Source: CADEEN01 sp963706685 (GTDB lineage: Bacteria; Pseudomonadota; Gammaproteobacteria; Burkholderiales; Burkholderiaceae_C). Taken from it: 64,000 nucleotides of DNA. Made by a program: the position numbers and the translations under genes. The stretch lies in the NCBI GenBank assembly GCA_963706685.1, contig CAVPMY010000017.1:124001-188000 (forward strand). Reading direction: 5' to 3'. Within the stretch, counting starts at the first letter, position 1. Every line of letters starts with the position of its first letter. This document shows positions 16,370 to 25,452 of the stretch, one piece after another. The notes below the pieces were generated by a model that worked only from the letters and a program-made list of their open reading frames with translations, was not told the DNA's origin and searched no databases.

Positions 16370-17635
16370 TCAGGTCGGCAGCACCAGTTCACTCCACGCG
16401 GTGGGCGACGGATCACGCTCGGCGACGTCCTGCGCCTGCAGCGGCCAGTCGAAAAACGCCAGAACATCGTCGCGCCGCGCCATCGTGTCGCGCATGCCCA
16501 GGCGCATCAGCTCGCGCGTGAACCCGGTTTCGAACAACAGGTAGCTGGCGAGCGCCGCGCCGCCGCGCCGGTCGGCGCCGTTACCCTCCACCCCGATGCC
16601 ACGCAGCAGTGCGCGCACCGCCTTGGGCAGGCAATGCACGTGGCGGGCCGCGATGTCATCCAGGCGCTCGCTCGGCGAGATCACGAGCACATCGACCGGA
16701 CGCAGCGGCGAGCGCGAACGCACGTCCGGGTCCAACAACGACAGCGTTTGGTTTATGCGTTGCAGCCGCTCGGTGTCCACTGCCAGCGCGTCGAGAAAGA
16801 TGTTGGACAGGGCATGGCCGGCAATCTGCGCCAGGCTCGGGTAGCCCGCGAGCTGGCGTTGCTCGCCGGCCGGCTCGCTCGTCCGTCCGGCGCCGACGAC
16901 GAGCACACGCTCGGCGCCGAGGTGGATCGCCGGCGAGACGGGCGCCGACTGGCGCATCGAGCCATCGCCGAACCACTCGGCCGTGCCGGCGATGGCGAGC
17001 GACTGCGCCGGAAAAACGAACGGAATCGCCGACGAGGCCAGCAGGTGATCGGCGCCGATGACGGCCGGCACCGCGATGCGCTGCGAGCGCAGCCACGGCT
17101 CGAACGGCCGCGCCGTCTGACAGAAGGTGACGTGCTGGCCGCTCGAGTAGCTCGATGCCGTCACTGCCAGCGCGTCGATGTGGCCCTCGGCCAGCAGCGA
17201 CGGCAAGCGATCGAAGGCCACGACCTGCGACAACAGTTCGGCCAACGGCGAGTTGTCGAGCAACGAGCGCGGGTCCGAACGCCGCCAGCGCCGGAGCGCC
17301 CATCCCAGCGACAGCATCGACAGCCAACGCGCGCCGGTGCGCACCACGCCAAAGGCATCGGCGCAATAGACATGGTCGGCATGAAAATCGTGCCAGACCT
17401 TGGCCACCGCAGCCACCGCCTCGTCGAAGCGATCGGCCTGGCAGGCCAGCGCTGCGGCATTGATGGCGCCGGCCGACGTGCCGACGATGATGCCGAACGG
17501 ATTGCGGCGCGGCGCACCGACCTCGCGGCGCAACCGCGCCACCGCACGCAACACGCCGACCTGATAGGCCGCACGGGCACCGCCGCCCATCAGCAGCAGG
17601 CCGGTCTTGGATGCGCGCGAGGCAGACAGGGACAT
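16370..17635 (-). CDS. Patatin-like phospholipase
   Basis: This 421-residue protein has the patatin (RssA-like) features: the glycine-rich oxyanion segment MGGGARAAYQVGVL at residues 16-29, the nucleophile elbow GTSAG with Ser54, and the catalytic Asp224 in FGDGSMR. Such enzymes hydrolyse acyl esters of phospholipids using a Ser-Asp dyad. No signal peptide is evident. It is divergent from trhO, with 60 bases between start codons. The start is ATG at 17635. The C-terminal 130 residues are less conserved and end in TAWSELVLPT. The substrate is unknown. Confidence 0.88.
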   Translation of the reverse strand: MSLSASRASKTGLLLMGGGARAAYQVGVLRAVARLRREVGAPRRNPFGIIVGTSAGAINAAALACQADRFDEAVAAVAKVWHDFHADHVYCADAFGVVRTGARWLSMLSLGWALRRWRRSDPRSLLDNSPLAELLSQVVAFDRLPSLLAEGHIDALAVTASSYSSGQHVTFCQTARPFEPWLRSQRIAVPAVIGADHLLASSAIPFVFPAQSLAIAGTAEWFGDGSMRQSAPVSPAIHLGAERVLVVGAGRTSEPAGEQRQLAGYPSLAQIAGHALSNIFLDALAVDTERLQRINQTLSLLDPDVRSRSPLRPVDVLVISPSERLDDIAARHVHCLPKAVRALLRGIGVEGNGADRRGGAALASYLLFETGFTRELMRLGMRDTMARRDDVLAFFDWPLQAQDVAERDPSPTAWSELVLPT

Positions 17636-17695
17636 GGATTTCAGTGTTCGTTCGCAGGAACCGACGGATCATTCAACAGTTCGTAGAATTTCGTC

Positions 17696-18439
17696 GTGCC
17701 GCAGCGCTTCTTGAACCTTAGTGCCTATCGTTTCGTCGAATTGCCCGATGCGGCGGCATTGTGCGAACCACTTCACGGCTGGGCGAGGGCTGAAGGGCTG
17801 CGCGGCACGGTGATTCTGGCCCGCGAAGGCATCAACCTGCTCCTGGCCGGCGAGGAAGGGGCGGTGCGCAGCTGGCTGGCGCGGCTGTGTGACGACACTC
17901 GCTTTGCCGGGCTCGATGTCAAGGAAAGCTGGAGCGAGCAGCAACCCTTTGCCCATCTGCGCGTGAAGCTCAAGCACGAAATCATCCGCATGAACCAGCC
18001 GCAGATACGGCCGGCCACGCAGCGCGCACCGGCCGTCGATGCGGCCACGCTCGTGCGCTGGCTCGACCAGGGTCATGACGACGCCGGCCGCGAGCTGTTG
18101 ATGCTCGACACGCGCAACGCCTTCGAACTCGAGCATGGCGCCTTCGCTGGCGCGCTCGACTGGCAGCTGGGCAAGTTCTCGGACTTCCCGGCGGCGCTCG
18201 AGGCGCGCCGTGCCGAGTTGAGGAATCGCACCGTCGTCACCTACTGCACCGGCGGCATCCGCTGCGAGAAGGCGGCGCTGGCGATGCAGGCGGCGGGTGT
18301 CGAGCATGTCTGGCAGCTCGACGGCGGCATCCTGCGCTACCTGGAAACGATGCCCGGTGCGCCGCATTGGCATGGTCGCTGTTTTGTCTTTGACGAGCGA
18401 GAGTCCCTGGACGCGCAGCTGCAAGGACGTGCACAGTGA
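17696..18439 (+). CDS. trhO: tRNA uridine-34 hydroxylase TrhO (rhodanese family)
   Basis: This 247-residue protein combines an N-terminal acylphosphatase-like part (GTVILAREGINLLLAG) with a rhodanese domain whose active-site loop is CTGGIRCEKAA near residues 185-195. This is the TrhO/YceA architecture; in E. coli the enzyme makes 5-hydroxyuridine at the tRNA wobble position. The start is GTG at 17696; no in-frame ATG gives a full N-terminus. Its stop overlaps the next gene as GTGA. The family assignment is firm. The E. coli protein is longer (about 350 residues), so this is the shorter form. Confidence 0.88.
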   Translation: MPQRFLNLSAYRFVELPDAAALCEPLHGWARAEGLRGTVILAREGINLLLAGEEGAVRSWLARLCDDTRFAGLDVKESWSEQQPFAHLRVKLKHEIIRMNQPQIRPATQRAPAVDAATLVRWLDQGHDDAGRELLMLDTRNAFELEHGAFAGALDWQLGKFSDFPAALEARRAELRNRTVVTYCTGGIRCEKAALAMQAAGVEHVWQLDGGILRYLETMPGAPHWHGRCFVFDERESLDAQLQGRAQ

Positions 18440-19404
18440 AAGCGCGGCTGCTCAAACTGATCGGACTGCTGCTGATGTTGACCGCGCTGGCGGTGCCGCT
18501 GATGCGCGCACCCGATCGGCCCGTGCAGTCGCTGGTGGCGCGCTGGGCGCCGCCGCCGTCGGACTTCATCGACGTCAAGGGCCAGATCGTCCATGTTCGC
18601 GACGAAGGTCCGCGCGGCAACGCCGCATCGGCCGCGCCGGCGATCGTGCTGCTGCACGGCACCAGCGCCAGCCTGCACACCTGGGAAGGCTGGGTACGCA
18701 CGCTGAAGAAGACGCGCCGCGTCATCACCTTCGACCTGCCCGGCTTCGGCCTCACCGGCCCGTTCAGCGGCCAATACGCTGCCGAGGACTACCGCGGCGA
18801 CGCCTATGCGCGCTTCGTGCTCGACGTGCTCGATGCGTTGAAGGTCAGCACGGCCGTCATCGGCGGCAACTCGCTCGGCGGCGAAGCGGCCTGGCGCGCC
18901 GTCACCTTGGCGCCCGCGCGCTTCACGCAGTTGCTGTTGGTCGACGCTTCGGGATATGCCTTCACGCCCGGCTCGGTCCCGCTGGCTTTTCATCTCGCGC
19001 GCATGCCGCTTCTCAGCACCATCAGCGAGCACCTCCTGCCGCGTGTGCTGGTCGCGGCGAGCGTGACCAGCGTCTATGCCGACAATTCGCGCGTCACGCC
19101 AGAGCTGGTCGATCGCTACTACGAGCTGACATTGCGCGAAGGCAACCGCCACGCGCTCGGCCTGCGCATGCAACAGTTGGAGCCGGGCGCGGCAATCGAT
19201 CGGCTGAAGTCGATCACGATACCCACGCTCGTGCTCTGGGGTGGCGCAGACCAACTCATTCCCGTCGTCAACGCGCGGCAATTCGCGAGCGACATCAAGG
19301 GTGCTCGGGTCATCGTGCTCGACGGCCTGGGCCATGTGCCGCAGGAAGAAGACCCGGCGCGCAGCCTGCAGCCGGTGCTCGAGTTTCTGGAGATCGCACC
19401 ATGA
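18436..19404 (+). CDS. Alpha/beta hydrolase, membrane-anchored
   Basis: This 322-residue protein has an N-terminal hydrophobic segment (residues 5-22) that is either a signal peptide or an anchor, and an alpha/beta hydrolase fold: the oxyanion motif LLHGTSAS, the nucleophile elbow GGNSLGG, the acid in LWGGADQLIP and the histidine in GLGHVPQEE. The substrate is unknown. It is translationally coupled at both ends: GTGA with trhO and ATGA with the OsmC-like gene. The three genes therefore look like one transcript. Confidence 0.87.
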   Translation: MKARLLKLIGLLLMLTALAVPLMRAPDRPVQSLVARWAPPPSDFIDVKGQIVHVRDEGPRGNAASAAPAIVLLHGTSASLHTWEGWVRTLKKTRRVITFDLPGFGLTGPFSGQYAAEDYRGDAYARFVLDVLDALKVSTAVIGGNSLGGEAAWRAVTLAPARFTQLLLVDASGYAFTPGSVPLAFHLARMPLLSTISEHLLPRVLVAASVTSVYADNSRVTPELVDRYYELTLREGNRHALGLRMQQLEPGAAIDRLKSITIPTLVLWGGADQLIPVVNARQFASDIKGARVIVLDGLGHVPQEEDPARSLQPVLEFLEIAP

Positions 19405-19880
19405 GTGTCAGTCACCGATACGGCGCCAAGTTGCATTGGCAGCGCGACGCCAGCGAAACCTTCACCGACCAGCGCTACAGCCGCCGCCATGAAGTGCGCT
19501 TCGATGGCGGCGCCGTGATGCCGGCTTCATCGGCGGTGTCGTCGGTGCCGCTGCCCTGGTCCGACCCGAGCGCGGTCGACCCCGAAGAGATGCTTGTCGC
19601 CTCGATCGCGTCGTGCCACATGCTGTGGTTCCTGTCGCTGGCTGCCAAGTCCGGCCATGTCGTGGACAGCTACAGCGATGCCGCCGAGGGCGTGATGACG
19701 AAGAACGCTGCCGGCAAGCTCTGGGTGTCGCAGGTCATGCTGCGACCGCATGTCGACTTCGCCGCCGGCCGCTGCCCGTCGCCCGAAGCGCTCGCTGCGC
19801 TGCACCACCGAGCGCACGAGGAGTGCTTCATTGCCAACTCCGTGAAGTCCGAAGTGATTGTCGTCAAGCAGAACGTCTGA
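19401..19880 (+). CDS. OsmC family peroxiredoxin-like protein
   Basis: This 159-residue protein fits the OsmC/Ohr fold: an N-terminal strand region (YGAKLHWQRDAS), the helix ASIASCHMLWFLSLAAKSG with the first cysteine, and the second cysteine in HHRAHEECFIANSVK. The pair of cysteines probably reduces peroxides. It differs from the true Ohr encoded at 53659 and is closer to the OsmC-like group. The ATG at 19401 overlaps the hydrolase stop. The 3' end overlaps the convergent serine hydrolase gene by 17 bases. Confidence 0.88.
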   Translation: MSVSHRYGAKLHWQRDASETFTDQRYSRRHEVRFDGGAVMPASSAVSSVPLPWSDPSAVDPEEMLVASIASCHMLWFLSLAAKSGHVVDSYSDAAEGVMTKNAAGKLWVSQVMLRPHVDFAAGRCPSPEALAALHHRAHEECFIANSVKSEVIVVKQNV

Positions 19881-21249
19881 GCAGCGCTTGGCGTGCGACG
19901 GCTTCAGTGTCCAGTGGCATGCCGCCGTGCCAGAGTCGTTTTGCCCGCCCGCGTGCATCGCGCTCGATGCGCACCGGCTCGCCATGCTGGGCAAAGCCGC
20001 CGCCCTGCGTGACGCGGCCGTGATCGACGGCGGCGACTTCGACCTCGCTGGCATCGAGCACCGGATTGGCCAGGCCCGGATTGGCGATCAGCACCCGCGA
20101 GCCGCCCATCGGCAGCAGATCGAACGCGCCCCACAGGTTCCAGAAGCGGCCCTGCCAACGCGCCGTGCGACGCGACGGCGCGCCATTTTTTTCGAAGACC
20201 TGCATCAGTTGCAGCACGCCGTCGAACCATTGGTGCGACAGGCCGTCAGCCGCGTTGGTCAGCACCGACACGGCGAGTTGCTGCGCTGGCACGCATGCCG
20301 TGCGCGTGATGACGCCGGGAAAGCTCCCGCTGTGACCGACATGCTCCCAGGCGCCGGTGGTGCCAGCGACGATGCCCAGACCGTACCAGCGGCCCGTGCT
20401 GTCGTGCTCGCTGCGCCATTGGCGGCGCGTCATCTCGCGTCGGCTCGCCGCCGAGAGCACGCTGGCGCGAGCGTCGGGGGCCAGGCTGGCATAGAAACGA
20501 GCCAGATCGGCCGCGGTGCTGACAAAACCCGTCGCCGCTGCCAGGGCGCGCGTGCCCATGCCGACATCGATCGCCACGCGCCGGCCGAGCGGGTGCTTGG
20601 CGCAGTGGCCTTTCGCGAGTTTCGCCAGTTTCTCCGACTTGGCGCGTGCCGGCGTGACGTGCACATCGGGCGCGGTGTCGTTCAGTCCGGCTGCAGCGAC
20701 GATCTCGCGCCCCACCCAATCGGCATACGGCTCGCCAGTGATCTGCTCGATGGCCAGCCCGAGCAGACCGTAGCCATGGTTCGAATACTTGAAGCGCGTG
20801 TTGGCGTCGAGCGTCGGCGGCAGCGCGAGGTCTTCGCGCAGCGCCGCCTCGTCGAGGAACGGGCGCCGCAGCGACCACTGCGACGCGTCGATGCCGTCGC
20901 GCACCAGCCCCGCACTGTGGCTGGCGAGTTGCGTCAGCGTCAGCGCGGCCACGTCGGATCGCAGGCCGCTGACATGCCGGCCGACCGCATCGTCGAGCTG
21001 CAACCTGCGCTGCTCGCGCAGCTTCATCAAGGCCGCAGCGGTAAAGGTCTTGGAATGCGAGGCCACCCGAAAGCGATGGCGCGGCGTCAGCAGCGTCGCC
21101 CTCGACAGGTCAGCATGACCGAACGCCGCTTCGAAGATCAGCTTGCCCTTGTGCGCGACCGCCACCGCACAGCCCGGCTGCTCGGTGATGCGCATCTGGT
21201 GCTCGAGCCAGCGCGGCAGGTAGTCGATCGCTGCCGCCAGCCACGTCAT
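19864..21249 (-). CDS. Serine hydrolase of the beta-lactamase class C / penicillin-binding family
   Basis: This 461-residue protein has the beta-lactamase (PF00144) motifs: the SxxK tetrad as SHSK near residue 65, YSNHG as the Y-x-N motif, and GHSGSF in the place of KTG. No signal peptide is seen, which argues for a cytoplasmic esterase or peptidase rather than a periplasmic beta-lactamase. The C-terminal 120 residues form a separate domain. ATG at 21249. It lies downstream of ybbA in the same direction and overlaps the end of the OsmC gene on the other strand. Substrate unknown. Confidence 0.85.
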   Translation of the reverse strand: MTWLAAAIDYLPRWLEHQMRITEQPGCAVAVAHKGKLIFEAAFGHADLSRATLLTPRHRFRVASHSKTFTAAALMKLREQRRLQLDDAVGRHVSGLRSDVAALTLTQLASHSAGLVRDGIDASQWSLRRPFLDEAALREDLALPPTLDANTRFKYSNHGYGLLGLAIEQITGEPYADWVGREIVAAAGLNDTAPDVHVTPARAKSEKLAKLAKGHCAKHPLGRRVAIDVGMGTRALAAATGFVSTAADLARFYASLAPDARASVLSAASRREMTRRQWRSEHDSTGRWYGLGIVAGTTGAWEHVGHSGSFPGVITRTACVPAQQLAVSVLTNAADGLSHQWFDGVLQLMQVFEKNGAPSRRTARWQGRFWNLWGAFDLLPMGGSRVLIANPGLANPVLDASEVEVAAVDHGRVTQGGGFAQHGEPVRIERDARGRAKRLWHGGMPLDTEAVARQALLRRSA

Positions 21250-21331
21250 CGGTGCCCCTCGTCCGATGCGTACATCGTCCGCTCCCCCATCGGGACAGCC
21301 GCCTGCTTGGCGCGGCCCGGCGCAGCGCGGT

Positions 21332-22012
21332 TCATTCGACGACGACCTTGCCGGCCTCGATGCGAATCTGCCGCTTGCACCGCTCCGCGATCGCGCGATC
21401 GTGCGTCACCAGCACCAGCGTCGTGCCGGCTTCGCGGTTCATGTCGAACATCAGCTCCATCACGCGCTCGCCGGTGGCGAAGTCGAGGCTGCCGGTCGGC
21501 TCGTCGGCGAGCAGCACGGCAGGCTTGACGACGAAGGCGCGCGCCAGCGCCACGCGCTGCTGCTCGCCGCCCGAGAGCACCTTGGGGTAATGCGTCAACC
21601 GTTCGCCCAGGCCGACACGTTCCAGCATCTCGGTGGCATGCGAGCGCGCATCGCGCCGCCCCAGCAATTCGAGCGGCAGCATCACGTTCTCGACGGCATT
21701 GAGGTTGCCCAGCAGTTGAAAGCTCTGGAACACGAAGCCCAGGCGCTTGGCACGCACCGCGGCGCGTTCGTCTTCGTCGAGCTTGAAAAGATCCTTGCCG
21801 GCCAGACGTACCGTACCGGTGGTCGGCACATCGAGGCCGGCGATGATCGACAGCAGCGTGCTCTTGCCCGAACCCGAGGCGCCGACAATGGCCACGGATT
21901 CCCGGCTCGGCAGCGAGAAATGGATGTCGTCGAGAATCGTCAGCGTGCCGGTCGAGTCGCTGACTTGTTTGGTGACATGTTCGACTTCAATCAGAGGTGA
22001 CGACGAGCTCAT
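21332..22012 (-). CDS. ybbA: ABC transporter ATP-binding protein, YbbA/LolD-like
   Basis: This 226-residue ATPase has Walker A GASGSGKST, the Q-loop FVFQSFQLL, the signature LSGGEQQRVALARAF, Walker B AVLLADEPTGSLD and the H-loop VTHDR. It belongs to the MacB/LolD group. Divergent placement against a TesA-like esterase is the same as ybbA-tesA in E. coli, which supports YbbA rather than LolD. The expected permease partner (YbbP) does not follow; the next gene is a serine hydrolase. The ATG at 22012 overlaps the divergent tesA ATG by two bases. The frame is open to 22066 but that extension lies inside tesA. Confidence 0.86.
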   Translation of the reverse strand: MSSSSPLIEVEHVTKQVSDSTGTLTILDDIHFSLPSRESVAIVGASGSGKSTLLSIIAGLDVPTTGTVRLAGKDLFKLDEDERAAVRAKRLGFVFQSFQLLGNLNAVENVMLPLELLGRRDARSHATEMLERVGLGERLTHYPKVLSGGEQQRVALARAFVVKPAVLLADEPTGSLDFATGERVMELMFDMNREAGTTLVLVTHDRAIAERCKRQIRIEAGKVVVE

Positions 22013-22697
22013 GAGTGATGTTGTTTTGAGGTCCCGCAGGACTTGGCTCGTGCACTGTAGCCGCATCGTGTCGTTGGCCGCGGCCGCTGCCCTCTTGCCC
22101 TCACAGGCCGTGGGTCAGTCCAAGAGACCGGCGAGCAGCCCGGTGATCCTCGTCGTCGGCGACAGCCTGTCGGCCGAATATGGTCTGGCGCGCGGCAAGG
22201 GTTGGGTGGCGCTGCTCGAACAGCGGCTGGCGCGCGAAAAGATCAGCGCCCGCGTGATCAACGCCAGCATCAGCGGCGACACCACCTCCGGCGGCCGCTC
22301 GCGCCTGCCGCCGCTGCTGGCGCAACACAAACCCACGCACGTCATCATCGAACTCGGCGGCAACGACGCCCTGCGCGGCCTGCCGCTGGCGATGACGCAG
22401 GACAACCTGAGCGTGATGGTGCAGGCCGCCCAGGCCATCGGCGCGCGTGTCGTCATTGCTGGCATGCAGATGCCGCCGAACTACGGCCGCAAGTACGGCG
22501 AAGACTTCTTCGCCCTGTTCGCCACCGTCGCCAAGACCGAAGGCGCCGCCCTCGTGCCCTTCCTGCTCAAGGGCGTGGCCGACATCGCCGACAGCGAACA
22601 GATGTTCCAGGCCGACCGCATCCACCCGAAGGAAGAAGCGCACCCGATCATGCTCGGCAACGTGTGGCCGGTGCTGCTGCCGCTGCTGAAGAAATAG
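22011..22697 (+). CDS. tesA: TesA-like arylesterase (SGNH hydrolase)
   Basis: This 228-residue protein has a hydrophobic signal-like N-terminus ending near QAVGQ (residue 36) and the SGNH blocks: GDSLSAEYG (block I, nucleophile serine), the Gly in ISGDTTSGG, GGNDALRG (block III) and DRIHPK (block V with Asp and His). TesA of E. coli is a periplasmic lysophospholipase/thioesterase. The start ATG at 22011 shares bases with the ybbA start; later GTG or TTG codons would still leave a signal peptide. The stop is followed by a dispersed repeat. Confidence 0.9.
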   Translation: MSDVVLRSRRTWLVHCSRIVSLAAAAALLPSQAVGQSKRPASSPVILVVGDSLSAEYGLARGKGWVALLEQRLAREKISARVINASISGDTTSGGRSRLPPLLAQHKPTHVIIELGGNDALRGLPLAMTQDNLSVMVQAAQAIGARVVIAGMQMPPNYGRKYGEDFFALFATVAKTEGAALVPFLLKGVADIADSEQMFQADRIHPKEEAHPIMLGNVWPVLLPLLKK

Positions 22698-22752
22698 ACG
22701 CACCCATTTCGCGGCGCAGTCGTCCCGGCTCCATGCCGTGCGCAGGAAGAAC

Positions 22753-22830
22753 GCCCAGCGACCGCCGTGGATCTGGCTTCGCCAGGCCACTGGCAGGGGG
22801 TGCGGCGTCAGCCGCTCCGGGGGTGGGTCA
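22753..22830 (-). repeat. Dispersed GC-rich intergenic repeat, copy A
   Basis: About 78 bases here align with the 88 bases at 29542-29629, sharing GCCCAGC-ACCGCCG-GGATCTGGCT, GCCAGGCC-CTGGC and GCTCCGGGGGTGGG. Copy A lacks a 12-base insert (GGTGCCCCCTTG) that copy B has. It lies between the convergent ends of tesA and the DUF6600-type gene and abuts the stop codon of the latter. Confidence 0.75.
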
Positions 22831-22831
22831 A

Positions 22832-24805
22832 TTACCGCGCCTGCTGGTCGCGCGGGTCGCGCATGCGACGCGGCACCTCCATGCGGCGGTCGTCGGCGCG
22901 ATCTTCGGCCAGTTCGCGCGCACGCTGCCTGGCCTGCGCAGCATTGCCGGATTGGTCAGGCGGCTGCACCACTGCCGGCGGTCTCACGGTCGGACGCGCG
23001 GGCCGAACCACGGACGGCGCTGCCTGCGTCGTGTTGGGCGCCACGTCCGGCAACGCCACCGGCGGCACCACTCGGCGCTCGCCCCGCTCTTCGCGCCGGT
23101 TGCGCGGCTCTTGAACAGTTCGTTCGCGCGGCTCTTGAACAGTACGATCGCGCAGCTCTTGAACAGTTCGGTCGCGCGGCTGCACGGTACCGCGCGGCGC
23201 AGGCGCCTGCTGCACGGTCGTCGGCGGATTCGCCGCGCCGCCGCCCAACACGCCAGGGCGCTGCGCGCCGGGTACACCGTTAGGCTGTCGAGCACCAGGC
23301 GCGATGCGATCACTGCGCCTTGCTTGTCCGCCATCGCCCTGCGCCGCACCGACCCGTGAATCAGCACCCGTCCAGCGCGGCGTGCGCACTGCGCCCGGCG
23401 CCGTCGGCACAGCGCCGCCCGGCGTGGCGACAACGCGTGACGTGGGCGGTGCCGGCGGCACGAAGCCACTGCGCTGCAAGCCTGGCTCTGCGCGCGGCGC
23501 CTCGGCCTGCCAGCGCGCCACGGTGCGGCCGTCCACCGGCACGGCCACACGCGAGCTGATCGGCTGGCGGCTTTGCATCACGCCCTGCGGCACCACGGTC
23601 ACGCCACCGGCCACGCCCTGGTTGGTGTACATGATCGGCCCGGTCGGCACGGCACGCTCGCCGCGCCGGTCATAGCGTGGGTTGGGGCCGTACCAACGCT
23701 GGTGCGAGACATTGACGTTGCGCACATAGATGTTGGTCACGTTGTAGCTCGGGTAGTAGATCTCGCGCGGCGCCAGCGGCACCCAGCCCACGGCCGGGCC
23801 ACCGATGTTGATGCCCACGCTGACGTGCGGGCCGCCGAACCAGGCCACGAGCGCCGGCGCGTAGACCGGGCGCGCCACGTACTGGCCCGGGCACCAGCCC
23901 CAGCGGCCCCCGTAGCTGACCCATCGGCCATAGTGAAATGGCGCAAAGCCCCACGGTGCATCGTCAACCCAGGTCCAGCCCCAGGGGCGCAGGTGCGCCC
24001 AATGACCGTAGCGGTACGGCGCCCAGCCGGCGACCACGGTGGTCGGGTACCAGACCGCGCCGTACTCGGGGTGAGTGTCCCAGCGGCCATAGCGGTCCAG
24101 GTCTTCGGCACCTGTCATTTCGGGCGAGACGTAGCGGTTGCTTTGGCGCGTGTCTTCGCGGTCCTGGCGCGCCACCCAGTCGCCGAAGCGGTCACTGCTC
24201 GGTGTGGACCAGGCGTAATGCGTGACGCCGTTGTCCTGCCAGAACTCGGCGCGCTGACCATCGTCCAGATTGAGCACGCTGTCGCTGGCTTCGAATTGCA
24301 TCGCACCGGCCAGGGTCTCGCCGATGCTGCTGTTCTGCTGCACGTCGACCCGGTAGTGACCGGGGCGCAGCGGCTCGTAGCGGCCTTCGCTGGTTTCGAT
24401 GGCGAACTCGCGCGCCGACCGGTCGCCACGCACTCGCAGCGCCACGTTGCCGCCATGCACCCGGACCACCACGCGCGTGTCATCGAGTTGCGTGAATTCG
24501 ACGTCGGTGGCGCCGTCCAGCCGCAGCGTGGCCGAGCCGACCTCCACCTCGGCGCGCGCATCCTGTTCGGCGGACAGCCGGTCGCCTTCGGCAACGGGCC
24601 GGTTGCGACGGGCCTGGATCCATTCGGCCTGCTCATCGTCATACAGCCAGACGTTGCCGTCGGTCTCGGCGATGCGGCCGACGCGCCCCGGCGGATCGGC
24701 CCAGGCCGGGCTGCTGGCGGCCAGCGCCAGGAAGGCCAGGGCCAGCGCCGCCAGGGACTGCAGCGTGCGCTGGATCAAGGGGGTCGAGACGACGGCGGAT
24801 TTCAT
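22832..24805 (-). CDS. FecR-domain / DUF6600-type exported protein with proline-rich repeat tail
   Basis: This 657-residue protein has a signal peptide (about 37 residues, cleaved near PAWADPP). A FecR-like segment follows (VGRIAETDGNVWLYDDE, residues 40-130), then aromatic WY-rich repeats (YGRWDTHPEYGAVWYP, WGFAPFHYGRW, WGWCPGQYVARP) typical of DUF6600 proteins. The last 250 residues are Pro/Arg-rich low complexity and include three copies of an eight-residue unit close to RDRTVQEP. It is probably periplasmic or surface-located; the function is unknown. The ATG at 24805 has AGGAG five bases ahead; an upstream in-frame ATG at 24844 is less suitable. Confidence 0.82.
   Translation of the reverse strand: MKSAVVSTPLIQRTLQSLAALALAFLALAASSPAWADPPGRVGRIAETDGNVWLYDDEQAEWIQARRNRPVAEGDRLSAEQDARAEVEVGSATLRLDGATDVEFTQLDDTRVVVRVHGGNVALRVRGDRSAREFAIETSEGRYEPLRPGHYRVDVQQNSSIGETLAGAMQFEASDSVLNLDDGQRAEFWQDNGVTHYAWSTPSSDRFGDWVARQDREDTRQSNRYVSPEMTGAEDLDRYGRWDTHPEYGAVWYPTTVVAGWAPYRYGHWAHLRPWGWTWVDDAPWGFAPFHYGRWVSYGGRWGWCPGQYVARPVYAPALVAWFGGPHVSVGINIGGPAVGWVPLAPREIYYPSYNVTNIYVRNVNVSHQRWYGPNPRYDRRGERAVPTGPIMYTNQGVAGGVTVVPQGVMQSRQPISSRVAVPVDGRTVARWQAEAPRAEPGLQRSGFVPPAPPTSRVVATPGGAVPTAPGAVRTPRWTGADSRVGAAQGDGGQARRSDRIAPGARQPNGVPGAQRPGVLGGGAANPPTTVQQAPAPRGTVQPRDRTVQELRDRTVQEPRERTVQEPRNRREERGERRVVPPVALPDVAPNTTQAAPSVVRPARPTVRPPAVVQPPDQSGNAAQARQRARELAEDRADDRRMEVPRRMRDPRDQQAR
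23106..23177 (-). repeat. Three tandem 24-bp repeats inside the DUF6600-type gene
   Basis: Three near-identical 24-base units run head to tail at 23106-23129, 23130-23153 and 23154-23177. They encode RDRTVQEL, RDRTVQEP and RERTVQEP in the C-terminal tail, and a degenerate fourth unit follows. Because the period is a multiple of three, copy-number change would keep the frame. Confidence 0.9.
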
Positions 24806-24902
24806 ATCGGCTCCTGTTGCGGTACCGGGGCAACCCCCGCCCATGGTCAGGACAACGCCCTGAGCCTGAGCGTCGCTGACGAACTTGACGTTGCTTTACG
24901 TT

Positions 24903-25439
24903 TCAGTCGTCGGATGACGCATCGAGCTCCGGGAACAGCACGCTGGTGTAACCCAGTTTCGTGAGATCGGTCATCCGCGTCGGGTACAGGCGGCCGATCA
25001 GGTGGTCGCACTCATGCTGCACGACGCGGGCGTGGAAGCCCTCGGCGTCGCGCTCGATCGGCCGCCCGGTCGGGTCCAGCCCGCGGTAGCGGATGTGGGC
25101 CCACCGCGGCACGACGCCACGCAGGCCGGGCACCGACAAACAGCCTTCCCAGCCCTCTTCGGTGGCATCGTCCAAGGGATCGATGTGCGGATTGCACAGC
25201 ACCGTCAGCGGCACTGGCGGCGCCTCCGGGTAGCGCTCGTTCTTGCTGAAACCAAAGACGACCACTTGCAAATCGACACCGATCTGCGGCGCGGCCAGGC
25301 CGGCGCCGTTGGCGGCCTCCATGGTGTCGAACAAATCATTCACCAGGCCCTGCAACTCGCTCGTGTTGAACGCGGTGACGGGCGGGGCCACGCGCAGCAG
25401 GCGCGGGTCGCCCATCTTCAGGATCTCGCGGATGGTCAT
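24903..25439 (-). CDS. def: Peptide deformylase
   Basis: This 178-residue metalloenzyme removes the formyl group from nascent proteins. The three motifs are present: GAGLAAPQIG, EGCLSVPG (metal-binding Cys) and QHECDHLIG (two metal-binding His). The ATG at 25439 gives MTIREILKMGDPRLL, the usual start, with AAGGGG eight bases ahead; an ATG at 25445 two codons earlier is too close to that site. It is the last gene of the smc-zipA-ligA-mak-def run, 13 bases after mak. Most Burkholderiales also have a def copy next to fmt; that second locus is not in this window. Confidence 0.95.
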   Translation of the reverse strand: MTIREILKMGDPRLLRVAPPVTAFNTSELQGLVNDLFDTMEAANGAGLAAPQIGVDLQVVVFGFSKNERYPEAPPVPLTVLCNPHIDPLDDATEEGWEGCLSVPGLRGVVPRWAHIRYRGLDPTGRPIERDAEGFHARVVQHECDHLIGRLYPTRMTDLTKLGYTSVLFPELDASSDD

Positions 25440-25452
25440 TTCCATTGCCCCT

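Noticed and set aside
23100..23180. CRISPR-like array at the three 24-bp repeats
   Set aside because: The units are directly tandem without spacers and encode an in-frame octapeptide repeat.
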